The notes under the pieces were generated by a model. That model was not told where the DNA came from. It saw only the letters and a list, made by a program, of their open reading frames with translations, and made no database searches. Shown here in pieces: positions 43,850-53,271 of a stretch of DNA of 61,773 nucleotides. The position numbers and the translations under genes were made by a program. Source of the DNA: Planotetraspora mira (GTDB taxonomy: Bacteria > Actinomycetota > Actinomycetes > Streptosporangiales > Streptosporangiaceae); assembly GCF_016863275.1 (NCBI RefSeq), contig NZ_BOOO01000043.1:1-61773 (forward strand), read 5' to 3'. The stretch's first letter is position 1. Each line of letters opens with the position of its first letter.

Positions 43850-44740
43850 ATGACCGAGTTCGTGACTCTCGACGGCGGGCGGATCGCCTGCGATGTGATC
43901 GGTGACGGGCCATTGGTGGTGCTCTCGCATGGCATCGGGAGCGGGCGGCACGACTATCGCCATCTCGTGCCGTTGCTGGCCGACGCGGGCTATCGCGTGG
44001 TGAACACGGACATGCGCGGGCACGGTGAATCCAGCCTCGACTGGCCGTCGGTGACCGGGAAGGCTGCCATCAGCCGCACCGATGTCGCCGGTGACCTGCT
44101 CGGGGTCATCCGGCACTTCGGCGGGCCCGCGGTGATCGTCGGGCACTCGCTGTCCGGCGGCGCCGCCACCATCGCCGCGGCTCAGGCGCCGGAACTCGTC
44201 ACCGCGATCGTGGAGATCAACCCGATCACCAAGTCCCAGCGACTGGATGTCGGCGCGTTGTTCACTGTCCGGAGGTACCGCCGGGGTATACCGCGGTTGA
44301 TGGGGGCGCTGCTGTTGAAGTCCCCGAGGTTGTGGCGCAGCTACCTCGATGTCGCCTATCCCGGCAAGCCGGATGAGTGCCGTCGTCACATCGACGGCCT
44401 GATGGCGGCACTCCGACGGCCCGGCCGATGGGAGGAGTTCATGAAGACCGGCAAGACCGGTCCGGCCGACGCCGAGGCGCATCTGCCCGGGGTACGGTGT
44501 CCCGCGCTGGTGATCATGGGCTCCGAGGACCCGGACTTCTCCGACCCGGTGGCCGAAGGCGAGGCGATCGTCGCGGCCATGCCTTCCGGCATCGGGCGGG
44601 TCGCCGTCGTCGACGGCGGGCACTACCCGCACTCGCAGTTCGGCGATCGAGTCGCCGAACTGATCGTTCCCTTCCTGCGGAAGCATGCCGGCAAGCCGGT
44701 GCGGCAGGTGGGTGGTCGGCCCGGCCGGCCGGTCGCGTGA
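43850..44740 (+). CDS. Alpha/beta hydrolase
   Basis: A 296-residue hydrolase with LSHGIGSGRHDY (oxyanion), nucleophile elbow GHSLSGG (Ser ~102), acid residue region IMGSEDPDF and catalytic His in VDGGHYPH. GGAAGG lies eight bases before ATG 43850. The cap region (PRLMGALLLKSPRLWRSYLD) is helical. Esterase or haloperoxidase-like activity cannot be resolved. It is followed at 90 bases by a GlxA-type regulator on the same strand that may control it. Confidence 0.85.
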   Translation: MTEFVTLDGGRIACDVIGDGPLVVLSHGIGSGRHDYRHLVPLLADAGYRVVNTDMRGHGESSLDWPSVTGKAAISRTDVAGDLLGVIRHFGGPAVIVGHSLSGGAATIAAAQAPELVTAIVEINPITKSQRLDVGALFTVRRYRRGIPRLMGALLLKSPRLWRSYLDVAYPGKPDECRRHIDGLMAALRRPGRWEEFMKTGKTGPADAEAHLPGVRCPALVIMGSEDPDFSDPVAEGEAIVAAMPSGIGRVAVVDGGHYPHSQFGDRVAELIVPFLRKHAGKPVRQVGGRPGRPVA

Positions 44741-44809
44741 TTGGCGGGGAGAGCTGTTCCGCCACGAGCACACGCGTGCGACGGTCATGCCGGATTACGG
44801 CAAAGCCCT

Positions 44810-44815
44810 TATAAC
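44810..44815 (+). promoter_or_regulatory. Possible -10 element of the GlxA-type regulator
   Basis: TATAAC lies 15 bases before ATG 44831, inside an AT-rich interrupted palindrome CCCTTATA ... TATAGGG (44807-44827). A matching -35 is not obvious. The palindrome could be an autoregulatory site. Confidence 0.35.
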
Positions 44816-44830
44816 CGCCAATATAGGGAC

Positions 44831-45814
44831 ATGCCAGTGCTTCGCACCGTTCTCCTCGTGGTCTACGACGGCATTCAGCTGATCGAGCTGGCCGGCCCGA
44901 TGGACATCCTCGGTGCGGCGAACACCGCGACCGAAACCGCGGTCTACCGTCTGGTGACGGCGTCGCCACGCGCCGGTGTCGTCACCGTCGACAACGGGCT
45001 GACGATGCAGGTCGAGCACTCGCTGGGGGAGATGGCGTCCGGCGACGACGAGATCGACACGATGATCGTGATCGGCGGCAACGGGGTCTTCGACCCGGCG
45101 GTGTCCGCCGAGGTGGTCCGGGAGCTTCCGGCACTCGCTCGGCGGTCGCGCCGCGTGGCCTCGGTCTGCGCGGGCTCGCTGCTGCTGGCCGCGGCCGGGT
45201 TGCTCGACGGCTACCGTGCGACGACACATTGGGGGTCGACCCGGCTGCTCGCCGAGCGTTTCCCGCGCGTGCTCGTCGAACCGGACCGGATCTATGTGCG
45301 CGACCGGAGCCGGTGGACCTCGGCGGGGGTGACCGCCGGCATCGATCTCGCGCTGGCCCTGGTCGAGGACGACCACGGCACCGAGGTGGCGCAGTTGATC
45401 GCCCGCTGGTTCGTCGTCTTCACCCGAAGGCCCGGGGGCCAGGCACAGTTCAGTACCCAACTGCGTGCGCAGCCCGCACGGACCCCGGCGATCCGGGCTG
45501 TACAGCAATGGCTGCCCGACCATCTGGGAGAAGATCTGAGCGTGGCCGTGCTGGCACGGCGGGCGGGGATGAGCGAGCGGAGCTTCGCCCGTGCCTTCCG
45601 CGCCGAAACCGGCAGCACCCCGGGCGCCTTCGTGGAAAGCCTGCGTGTCGAGGCGGCCCGCCGCCTGCTGGAGACGACGGACCTGACCGTCGGCGCCATC
45701 GCCAGGATGGTCGGCTACAAACACGGCGAGACACTGCACCGGGTCTTCGCCCGGCACCTGACCACCACCCCGGAGCGATATCGGCAACACTTCTCGGCCG
45801 GCGCCTCAACCTGA
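44831..45814 (+). CDS. GlxA-family AraC-type transcriptional regulator
   Basis: A 327-residue regulator. Residues ~1-185 are a DJ-1/PfpI-like sensor domain (VLLVVYDGIQLIELAGPMDI, the nucleophile-elbow Cys in ASVCAGSLLLAAAGLLDG, HWGSTRLLAERFP). The C-terminal ~100 residues are an AraC DNA-binding domain with two helix-turn-helix units (LSVAVLARRAGMSERSFARA and VGAIARMVGYKHGETLHRVF). ATG 44831 is preferred over the longer frame because the sensor domain begins there. Targets are unknown; the upstream alpha/beta hydrolase is a candidate. Confidence 0.9.
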   Translation: MPVLRTVLLVVYDGIQLIELAGPMDILGAANTATETAVYRLVTASPRAGVVTVDNGLTMQVEHSLGEMASGDDEIDTMIVIGGNGVFDPAVSAEVVRELPALARRSRRVASVCAGSLLLAAAGLLDGYRATTHWGSTRLLAERFPRVLVEPDRIYVRDRSRWTSAGVTAGIDLALALVEDDHGTEVAQLIARWFVVFTRRPGGQAQFSTQLRAQPARTPAIRAVQQWLPDHLGEDLSVAVLARRAGMSERSFARAFRAETGSTPGAFVESLRVEAARRLLETTDLTVGAIARMVGYKHGETLHRVFARHLTTTPERYRQHFSAGAST

Positions 45815-46028
45815 CCACCGCTGCCAACCACTCGGTCCAGGATCCGTTTACGGAAACGCGAAGAGGCTGCTGAAGCTCTGACGGTTACGCGCCGGCCGGT
45901 GCCTGGACAAGCAGTCGGCGGCACGCCTTCCGGCGGCTGACCGCGTGACGAGATCGCGAGCCCAGGCCGAGCGCACACGTCCGATTCGTTCAAGACGGGC
46001 CGCGGCACCCAGCGATACCGTCGCGTTC

Positions 46029-46913
46029 ATGAACGATCGGTTCGCCGCTGGACGGAAGTTCCTCTTACACCAGGGCAGGCTTCTTGAACGGCGCCTGTTC
46101 GCCACCTGCTTCGAGGGCGCTCCCGGCAACGGAGTCGTCGACGTCCTGAGAGGTTACGTCAACGACGACGGCGGTTTCGGTCACGGACTTGAGCCCGACA
46201 AGCGCTGTCCTGCCAGCTTGCCCATCGACGTCGAGGTCGCTCTTCAGGCGATGACCGCGGCTCAGACCGTCGATCCGTCGCTGGTCCACGGTGCGTGCGA
46301 GTATCTCGCCAAGGTCGCCGCCGACGCGGACTGCCGCGCAGCCGTGCCCCTCGCGTTCCCGGTGATCGAGGCGTACCCGAGGGCGGCGCATTGGACGGAG
46401 TGGACCTATCAGCCGGGCCTCAACCCCACCGCGGGGATCGTCGGCCTGCTCTACCGGCTACGGGTGAACCACCCCTGGATCCCCGCAGCGGCGCGGTATT
46501 GCTGGGAACAGCTCGACAAGGCGGACCTGCCCACCGACGCTCACGCTTTGAGCGAGGTCCTGGTCTTCTTGGAGCACACCCCGGAGCGCGACCGCGCCGG
46601 TTCGATGGCAGCCAAGGTGCGCGAAAGCCTCGTCGAGGCGTCATGGTTCCGTTTGGATCCGGACGACACCGGCTATGGGCTTTCCCCGCTGACCGTCGCG
46701 CCTTTCGCCGACAGCCTGTGGCGCAGCCTGTTCGCCGACGAGGTCATCCAGGCGCACCTCGACCGCATGGAGCGCGACCAGCAAGCCGATGGCGGGTGGC
46801 CGATCGCGTGGGAGCCCCCCAGCCAGGCGGCGCTTCTCGAATGGCGAGGCATCGTCACGCTACAGAGCTTGCGCACCCTGGTGTCCTTCGGCCGACTCGA
46901 TCCTCGGCGTTGA
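46029..46913 (+). CDS. Terpene-cyclase/prenyltransferase-fold protein
   Basis: A 294-residue helical protein with motifs of the alpha/alpha-barrel shared by squalene-hopene cyclases and prenyltransferases: NDDGGFGHGLEPDKR near the N-terminus and QQADGGWPIAWEPPS near the C-terminus, the QW-like repeats. There is no DxDD cyclase motif, so it is more likely a related protein of unknown activity than a true cyclase. ATG 46029 has no clear binding site. It is convergent with the M36 protease and shares its terminator. Confidence 0.7.
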   Translation: MNDRFAAGRKFLLHQGRLLERRLFATCFEGAPGNGVVDVLRGYVNDDGGFGHGLEPDKRCPASLPIDVEVALQAMTAAQTVDPSLVHGACEYLAKVAADADCRAAVPLAFPVIEAYPRAAHWTEWTYQPGLNPTAGIVGLLYRLRVNHPWIPAAARYCWEQLDKADLPTDAHALSEVLVFLEHTPERDRAGSMAAKVRESLVEASWFRLDPDDTGYGLSPLTVAPFADSLWRSLFADEVIQAHLDRMERDQQADGGWPIAWEPPSQAALLEWRGIVTLQSLRTLVSFGRLDPRR

Positions 46914-46970
46914 CCGTGCCGACGCCACAACGGTCGACGTTGTGCCGGCACGCGTTCACGCGGGGCGCAG

Positions 46971-47000
46971 AAGGGCGGCCCAGCCGTCTGGGCCGCCCTT
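46971..47000. terminator. Bidirectional hairpin terminator
   Basis: Arms AAGGGCGGCCCAG and CTGGGCCGCCCTT, perfectly complementary with a CCGT loop, between two convergent genes (stops at 46913 and 47023). Confidence 0.8.
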
Positions 47001-47022
47001 CCCGCGTGATGGGGTCGACGGG

Positions 47023-49935
47023 TCAGTGGGAGAACGCCTGGAACTCGGCGGCCCGGATCTGACCGGCGAACGCGCTGGCGGTGGCGCAGTCGGTAGTGGA
47101 GTTGGGGTCCTTGTCCTGCTCGCCCGCGTACAGCGGGTTTCCGGTGCACTGGCTGGACACCGTGCGCAGCATCAGGTGGGTCGCCTTGGTCTTGCGGACG
47201 TCGAACGACTTGATGATCAGATCGCCGCCGCGGGGACGCGGGACGCTGGTGTCGAAGGCTCCCTTGGGACTGGTGTAGATCCTGGTGTAGTTCGCCGGGT
47301 CGGCGCAGTCGGTCCCGTGAGTCGAGTCACATGCCAGGACCTCGAAGGCCCGCAGCGCGCTGAACCGGTTCTGGCCGCCAGGGTCGGAGAGGTCGCCGGT
47401 GTCCGGACGGAGCATGGCGCTGACCGCGACCTTGCGGATCTGGACGGCCTGAGTGCCCGCCAGGTCGACGACGACGGACCGGCCGGCCACCGGGGCGGTG
47501 AGCGATGCCCAGTTCGTCGCCTCGGTCTCGTCGATCAGCTTGGCCTGGTTGACTCCGTCGCCTGTCGCCGCCGCTCCTGCCGCGGCTGAGGCGTAGTTGC
47601 GGGACATCTCCACGCGCAAGTCCCTGACCTGGTTCTTCTTCACCGTGGACGTGAACCGCTTGTGGCCGAAGCCGGGACCCGCCGCGACGAAGGAGTAGGA
47701 GCCGGGCACGATCTGGAAGGTCGCGCCGAGGGCGGTGACCGGATCCGTGTCCGCGATCGGGACCGCGCGGCCCTCGTAGTCGCCCACGTACAGCCGGACG
47801 GGCGCGTCAGCGGCTTCCCCCGCCGGGTCCAGGGTCAGCGTCGCGTTGCCGCCGTCCGGGGAGGCGAAGCTGGGCGTGGGGTCGGGGTCGGCCGTCCCGT
47901 TGCTGGCCGCGCCATCGCCGAGGCCGTGCTCCGCGAACGCCTTCCACATGATGTCCTGGTTGGCGCCGCCGAAGCGGATCCTGTCCGCGGCGAGCATCGC
48001 GTCCCGCATGTCGACCATGCTGAGGTTGCCGGCGGCCGTGAGCAGGAACGCGTCGAAGTGCAACTGGACCCATCGCCGGTTGCCCGGGCACTTCTCGAGT
48101 GACTTCCTGCCTTCGGCGCAGGCCTGCTGGTCCTTGGACGAGCCCTTGCCGTACCTGTCGATGAACGCGTCGCGCACGTCGAACTGGGTGGCCGACCAGA
48201 TCTCACCGTCCGCGTGCACCTGCTGGCCGACCAGGTCGTAGGCGATGTCGCTGTAGTTCAGCGGTGACTTCGACATGTCGTAGTTGCGGATGCCCCGCTC
48301 GGGGTCGCCGGTGACGTAGCCGCCCGTCACGTACGGCGTGTCGCCGCGCGGCCGGAAGCCGTTCTCGAAGAGGTACTCCATGGCGAACAGGTCGGAGATG
48401 CTTTCGCCCATCGCTCCGGCCTGGGCTCCGCTGAGTCCCGCGTTCGGCCCGGCCACCATGCGGTTGGAGATGGCGTGGGTGAACTCGTGCCCGATGACGG
48501 ACATGTCGTAGTCGCCGTCGACGCACGGCGCGTAGAACGCACCGGCCTGCGGCTGCCACAGGTACATGTTGGTGATCGGGGCGACGCCGTCCACCGGGGT
48601 GATCTGGTTGGCGTTGTTCCTGACCGACAGGACCCTGGCGCCCGCCTGGGCGTTCCCGCGCTCGGGGTCGCCGCCGAGGCCGCCGCGTTCACCATTGCTC
48701 GCCTGCATGTTCCAGGCGGTCTCGGTGAAGCCCAGGCGGTACGACCAGTCGTGCATGCGGTTGTGCATCGCGTTGAGGTTGCTGATCGCGGCCTCGAGAT
48801 CCGCCTCGCCGGGCTGGTCGAACGCGGCCGGGTCGCACTTCGCCTTGAACCACTGGTTCTGCCAGGGGAAGTCGTAGTTCCGGCTCGGGGTGAGGATGTT
48901 GGTGCGGGTGCCGACCGACGAGGAGGACCCGTTGGCGCGGTTCTCGAAGGTGCGTGCCGCGTTGCCGAGGCTGGTGTTCGTCGGCGTGTCCGTGCTGTGG
49001 TCGACGTCCCAGGCCTTGCCGGTGGCGGGATCCCCGCCGACGACGTAGTCGCACCCTCGCCCGGGGCTGACGCACCAGGTCTGGCGCGTGTCCTTGGAGG
49101 AGTAGTCCGCCGGCGGGTTGGCCGGGAAAACCGACCATGACGGACCATCGGGATCGAAGTGATCGACCAGGTTCTCCCTGAGCAGGATCTCGCCGGTGGC
49201 GGCGTCGACGTAGGTGGTGTACGCGGTGGGCTCGTCCTCGGCGTCGTGCCCCTCGTCGATCAGCGTGACCTGGTAGGCGCGGTGCACGCCGTCGGCGGCG
49301 GGGACGGCCACCTCTTCGACCTGCTTGGTCGAGGCGGCGCTCAGGTCGATCTCGCCGTCCGCGGCCGCGGCCTCAAGTGCCTGCTGCTCGGTGATGGCCG
49401 CGGCGGGAGGCGTCTGTGTGGCTCTCGACAGTGTCGATGAGGCGTACACGACCTTGCCTTCGTTCACGCCGATGGACGCGAGGCCGTCGTAGCCGGCGGG
49501 CAGATCGCCGAATCTCTGCCGCAGGAGCACGACATGTCCCTCGCCGATCGGGTTGACCGCGACCGTCTCCAGTGCGTCGACGGCTTCGGCCTGCAGGCCG
49601 AAAAGGCTGGTGTTGGCCTTCAGGTAGTCGCGTGCGGCCTGTGCGGGGTCGGCGGGGAGCCCTTCGGCGAGGGGCGCTTGCGAGGTGACGAGAGCGGGTG
49701 TGCCGAGGTTGTTCCATCGCACGGTCGCATTAGAGGGCTTCTTCGGCGAGGGCGGGGGCGCCACTCGGCCCCTCCTGTTGTCCTTATCCGGCTTGCCGTG
49801 CCCATCTCCGTGGACGGCCGGGAGTTTCCGCTGCTCCTGCTTCGATTCGCCTTGCGCGGTCCCGGCAAGGGGAACGGCGAGTGAGGCTGCGGCTAACGCG
49901 GCGATGACGATGCGTAATCGATGAGACGGCGACAC
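47023..49935 (-). CDS. Secreted M36 (fungalysin-type) metalloprotease
   Basis: A 970-residue secreted protease. GTG 49935 has GGAGG six bases upstream and opens a Sec signal peptide (RLRIVIAALAAASLAVPLAG, cut near TAQG). A propeptide (~35-290, with FTP-like TAYTTYVDAATGEILLRE) precedes the M36 catalytic domain: zinc motif His483-Glu-Phe-Thr-His487 (SVIGHEFTHAISNRM) and the downstream Glu in GAMGESISDLFAMEY. The C-terminal region includes a small beta domain and an F5/8-type-C-like (discoidin) domain (~790-970) that may bind carbohydrate or cell surfaces. The enzyme degrades extracellular protein. It stands alone, with an AT-rich promoter upstream and a terminator after it. Confidence 0.92.
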   Translation of the reverse strand: MSPSHRLRIVIAALAAASLAVPLAGTAQGESKQEQRKLPAVHGDGHGKPDKDNRRGRVAPPPSPKKPSNATVRWNNLGTPALVTSQAPLAEGLPADPAQAARDYLKANTSLFGLQAEAVDALETVAVNPIGEGHVVLLRQRFGDLPAGYDGLASIGVNEGKVVYASSTLSRATQTPPAAAITEQQALEAAAADGEIDLSAASTKQVEEVAVPAADGVHRAYQVTLIDEGHDAEDEPTAYTTYVDAATGEILLRENLVDHFDPDGPSWSVFPANPPADYSSKDTRQTWCVSPGRGCDYVVGGDPATGKAWDVDHSTDTPTNTSLGNAARTFENRANGSSSSVGTRTNILTPSRNYDFPWQNQWFKAKCDPAAFDQPGEADLEAAISNLNAMHNRMHDWSYRLGFTETAWNMQASNGERGGLGGDPERGNAQAGARVLSVRNNANQITPVDGVAPITNMYLWQPQAGAFYAPCVDGDYDMSVIGHEFTHAISNRMVAGPNAGLSGAQAGAMGESISDLFAMEYLFENGFRPRGDTPYVTGGYVTGDPERGIRNYDMSKSPLNYSDIAYDLVGQQVHADGEIWSATQFDVRDAFIDRYGKGSSKDQQACAEGRKSLEKCPGNRRWVQLHFDAFLLTAAGNLSMVDMRDAMLAADRIRFGGANQDIMWKAFAEHGLGDGAASNGTADPDPTPSFASPDGGNATLTLDPAGEAADAPVRLYVGDYEGRAVPIADTDPVTALGATFQIVPGSYSFVAAGPGFGHKRFTSTVKKNQVRDLRVEMSRNYASAAAGAAATGDGVNQAKLIDETEATNWASLTAPVAGRSVVVDLAGTQAVQIRKVAVSAMLRPDTGDLSDPGGQNRFSALRAFEVLACDSTHGTDCADPANYTRIYTSPKGAFDTSVPRPRGGDLIIKSFDVRKTKATHLMLRTVSSQCTGNPLYAGEQDKDPNSTTDCATASAFAGQIRAAEFQAFSH

Positions 49936-49987
49936 ACATGCCTCCAGAATGGGACGTGACGGGTCATTGGCAGCGTCCAACTTGATA

Positions 49988-50016
49988 TTGGTAACACTCA
50001 AAAGAAATATTGACAA
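49988..50016 (-). promoter_or_regulatory. Probable promoter of the M36 protease gene
   Basis: On the minus strand TTGTCA (50016-50011) and TACCAA (49993-49988) are spaced 17 bases apart in an AT-rich stretch. A 6+6 inverted repeat GCTCAC ... GTGAGC lies just upstream at 50021-50042 and could be a regulator site. The leader to GTG 49935 is about 45 bases. Confidence 0.55.
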
Positions 50017-50042
50017 GATCGCTCACATCATGAAAAGTGAGC

Positions 50043-50475
50043 AGAAAATAGTCAGACACCCAAGGTGATATCGATCCGCCTGAAAAGGTCCGCCGCCGAA
50101 TGGAACGCCACCTTGATTGGGCCGGACCGTCTTGCCCGTCTTGATGAGATCACGGAGGCACCAGTCATTCCAGCTAGCAGGATGACGGGAGGTCATGCTT
50201 GCGGGGTCGGTGATGGACGCTGCCTTCACCATGGGATTCCGTGCTGCCCTCGGCGACGGGGAGCCTGTGCGGCGGAATCCTGATAGGGACCGTATCCGCA
50301 GGAAGGGGCAAGCCGGGATCGCGACGATCCCTTCTGCCGGCCGGTTCGAGATCGCGGCTCAGTCCTGATCTCGGTGGCGGCGATCAGCGGAGACGTTGCG
50401 GTGGTGGATGATCATCCGGGGAGTAAGTCAGAGTCGCTTCCCTTCCCCCAGAGCTTCGCGCGGTAGGAGGACGAC
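50043..50475. other. Intergenic region between M36 protease and XRE regulator
   Basis: About 430 bases. Short open frames on both strands (for example 50065-50283 on the plus strand) show some protein-like composition but no family I recognise. A strong binding site (AGGAGG at 50464-50469) serves the XRE gene. Confidence 0.4.
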
Positions 50476-51285
50476 ATGTGCACGAAGAGTCCGTTCGGAG
50501 AGTTCCTCAGGGCGAGACGACGGCTCATGACCCCGGCCGAGGCCGGAATGTCCTGCATGAATTCCCGGCGCCGGACGCCGGGCCTGCGCCGCGAGGAGGT
50601 GGCGTTGCTGGCCGGAGTCAGCAGCGATTACTACACGCGACTGGAGCAGGGCAGACAGCGCCATCCGTCGGAGCAGGTCATCGACGCCCTGGCACGAGTC
50701 TTCCGCCTCGACGCGGCCGCTACCGCGCATCTCCACGATCTCGCGCGCCCCCGAGCGTGCCATCAAGAGCGCACTCATCGGCCCGTCGCCCCGGACGTGG
50801 TCCGGTTGATGGAGCATTGGACGCACGCACCGGCATTAGTGGTGAACCACCGCTTGGATGTCCTCGTCCGCAACCGGCTGTCCACCGCCTTATGGAGAGG
50901 GTACGAGTACATCGACAACCTGGTTCGGTTCACCTTCCTCAATCCGCAGTCCCGTGAGCTCTTCGTGAATTGGGAGGGGGAGGCCGCCTTCAAGGTCGCT
51001 CATTTGCGCACCATGACGGTAGTGGTCCCGGACCCCTCTGTGCACAAGCTCATCGAGGAACTGGCAGACAACAGCGAGGACTTCCGCCGACTCTGGGCAC
51101 GCCATGATGCGGGCGTCACAACGCAGGCATCATGGCCCTTGCGCCACAGAGAATTCGGCGACCTGCGTCTCTGGCGCCAGAAATTCCCCATCGAGGATGC
51201 TTCCGGCTACCTCCTCTTCGTGGCCCAGGCCAAGCTCGGCTCCCCATCGGAGAGCACACTCGCCAGCATGGCCGATGCCGCATAA
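50476..51285 (+). CDS. XRE-family regulator with MmyB-like ligand domain
   Basis: A 269-residue regulator of the same type as that at 6030. The N-terminal helix-turn-helix region reads FGEFLRARRRLMTP, RRRTPGLRREEVALLAGVSS, DYYTRLEQGRQRHPS. The MmyB-like C-terminal domain shows NHRLDVLVRNRLSTALWRGY, FLNPQSRELFVNWEGEAAF, DFRRLWARHDAGV and HREFGDLRLWRQKF. AGGAGG six bases before ATG 50476 sets the start. Unlike most of its kind it has no oxidoreductase neighbour, so its target is unclear. The following histidine kinase is on the same strand 100 bases on. Confidence 0.88.
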   Translation: MCTKSPFGEFLRARRRLMTPAEAGMSCMNSRRRTPGLRREEVALLAGVSSDYYTRLEQGRQRHPSEQVIDALARVFRLDAAATAHLHDLARPRACHQERTHRPVAPDVVRLMEHWTHAPALVVNHRLDVLVRNRLSTALWRGYEYIDNLVRFTFLNPQSRELFVNWEGEAAFKVAHLRTMTVVVPDPSVHKLIEELADNSEDFRRLWARHDAGVTTQASWPLRHREFGDLRLWRQKFPIEDASGYLLFVAQAKLGSPSESTLASMADAA

Positions 51286-51384
51286 GCGGGCCCTGGGCAG
51301 CTACTGATGTGTCGACTCGCGGCCACCGGGCTCGCCCGCGACCATGGAATCTCCGCACGGTACACACCGGAATACAATGGGTTA

Positions 51385-53175
51385 GTGCAAGCGAGGCTGC
51401 CGTCGCTGCTGCTGCGCCAGACTCCATCCCGGACGGTCGGTGTCTTGGCCGGCGCCGCATGCGTCGCCGCGGTGACCCTGCTGCTCTTCCCGCTCCGGCA
51501 GTTTGTGCCCTCGAATTCGCTCGGCGTCGTTTATCTGCTCGCGGTGCTGCTGATCTCGACCGTATTCGGCCGGGGGCCTGGACTGGCGACGGCTGTGGCC
51601 AGCGCCGTTGCCTATGAGTACTTTCACCTGCCGCCCTTCTATCGGTGGACGCTGACCGGTAGCGGGGAATTGGTGACGATCTTGGTCTTTCTCGCCGCCG
51701 CGCTGCTGGCCGGCTTCGTCGGGGACCTGGCCCGGTCACGGGCGGTGGAGGCCGAAGAGCAGCGCCGCACGGCCGACCTCGCCGCCGACCTCGCCCACCT
51801 GCTGCTGCGTGCGGAGGACCTGCGTACGGCACTGCCGGCAGCCGCCCAGTGCCTGGCTCGGGCGCTCGAACTGCGCTACGCGGCGATCGAGCAGGCGGTA
51901 GTCGCCGCCGACGCGCGCTATGCGGCGCTCCCGCTGCGCGACGGAGCCACTCAGATCGCCACCCTCCTGATCCCCACCGATCTGCCGAAGCCGACGATGC
52001 TGCGGCTGCGCCGGCAGGTGGTGCCGTCGCTGCGGGCCCTGCTGGCCGCGGCACGCGACCGCGAGGCCGTCGCAGAGGAACAGGCCGCGCTCCGGCGCAT
52101 CGCGACGCTGGTCGCCGGCGGCACCAACCCATCCGAGGTGTTCAACGCGGTCACCCGGGAGATGGGCCGCATCATGGGCACGCGATACACCGACATGAAT
52201 CGGTTCGAGGCCGACGGCACGCTGACCATGCTCAGCCACTGGGATGATCATGGCGGCCGGGACCATTTCGTGCCGCTTGGCTCGCGCTGGCCGATCGAAG
52301 ACATGCCTGTGGCGAGGATGGTGTGGCAAACCGGGAAACCGGCGCGGCTCACTACCTGCGACGAGGATGCCGGCGAGTTCCTCAGGCGCGCCCGCGACTG
52401 GGCGCTGGGGTCAGTGGTCGGTAGCCCGATCATGGTGGAGAACCAGCTGTGGGGCGTGATGATCGTCTTTTCGCGCGCAGAGGATCCGCAACCCGAGGCG
52501 ATCGAGGAGCGCATGATGAAGTTCACCGAACTCCTCGGGACCGCGATCGCCAATGCGGAGAGCAGAGCCGAGCTCACCGCCTCCCGTGCCCGCATCATCG
52601 CGGCCGCTGATGAGTCCCGCCGCCGTATCGAGCGTGACCTGCACGACGGAGCACAGCAACGTCTTGTCACGCTCGGGCTGGAGCTGCGAAAGGCCGAAGC
52701 CATGGCGCCGCCCTACCTCAAGGCCCTCCTGTCTCACACGGTTGAAGGTCTGGCCGGCGCTGCCGACGATCTTCAGGAGCTCTCCCGTGGCCTGCACCCG
52801 GCGATGCTGTCCAAAGGGGGCCTCTGCCCGGCCCTCAAGATGCTCGCGCGCCGCTCCTCCGTGCCGGTCGAGCTGAACGTAAGCGATGTCGGCCCGCAAC
52901 CCGAGCGCGTCGAAGCCGGTGTCTATTACGTCGTTTCGGAAGCACTCACGAACGCGGCCAAGCATGCAAAGGCCTCAATAGTTCACATTGACCTCACCGT
53001 CGACGACACGGCCGTACGGCTATGCATCCGTGACGACGGAATCGGCGGAGCCGACCCCCGCAACGGCTCGGGGCTCATCGGCCTCAAGGACCGCGTAGCG
53101 GTGATCGGCGGCGAAATGGAGATCACCAGCCCGGTGGGAAGCGGGACATCCCTGGTCGTCACAATTCCCTGCTGA
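51385..53175 (+). CDS. NarL-type sensor histidine kinase with DUF4118 and GAF domains
   Basis: A 596-residue kinase. An N-terminal DUF4118 membrane module of about four segments (TVGVLAGAACVAAVTLLLFP, SLGVVYLLAVLLISTVFGRG, LVTILVFLAAALLAGFVGDL) is followed by a coiled linker, a GAF domain (LRRIATLVAGGTNPSEVFNA ... LWGVMIVFSR), a HisKA_3 dimerisation domain with phosphoacceptor His420 (IERDLHDGAQQRLVTLGLEL) and a HATPase (VVSEALTNAAKHAKAS, GIGGADPRNGSGLIGLKDRV). GTG 51385 lies seven bases after a TACAAT -10 and may be leaderless; ATG 51307 is the alternative. No response regulator is adjacent. Confidence 0.85.
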   Translation: MQARLPSLLLRQTPSRTVGVLAGAACVAAVTLLLFPLRQFVPSNSLGVVYLLAVLLISTVFGRGPGLATAVASAVAYEYFHLPPFYRWTLTGSGELVTILVFLAAALLAGFVGDLARSRAVEAEEQRRTADLAADLAHLLLRAEDLRTALPAAAQCLARALELRYAAIEQAVVAADARYAALPLRDGATQIATLLIPTDLPKPTMLRLRRQVVPSLRALLAAARDREAVAEEQAALRRIATLVAGGTNPSEVFNAVTREMGRIMGTRYTDMNRFEADGTLTMLSHWDDHGGRDHFVPLGSRWPIEDMPVARMVWQTGKPARLTTCDEDAGEFLRRARDWALGSVVGSPIMVENQLWGVMIVFSRAEDPQPEAIEERMMKFTELLGTAIANAESRAELTASRARIIAAADESRRRIERDLHDGAQQRLVTLGLELRKAEAMAPPYLKALLSHTVEGLAGAADDLQELSRGLHPAMLSKGGLCPALKMLARRSSVPVELNVSDVGPQPERVEAGVYYVVSEALTNAAKHAKASIVHIDLTVDDTAVRLCIRDDGIGGADPRNGSGLIGLKDRVAVIGGEMEITSPVGSGTSLVVTIPC

Positions 53176-53271
53176 GGATGGGAACCTGCGCGGTCCCTCG
53201 ACTGAACCGCCCCGACGGCGATGGGAAGATCCGGTGGGTGAAGTGTGTGCGTCCGCGCGGGATGCGCTCAC

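Noticed and set aside
46029-46913. Squalene-hopene or other terpene cyclase
   Set aside because: QW-like motifs are present but no DxDD or DDxxD catalytic motif and the length is about half of a true cyclase, so only the fold is claimed.
50023-50232. 69-codon minus-strand frame resembling a transposase or small protein fragment
   Set aside because: It overlaps the protease promoter, has no binding site, and I could not match it to a family.
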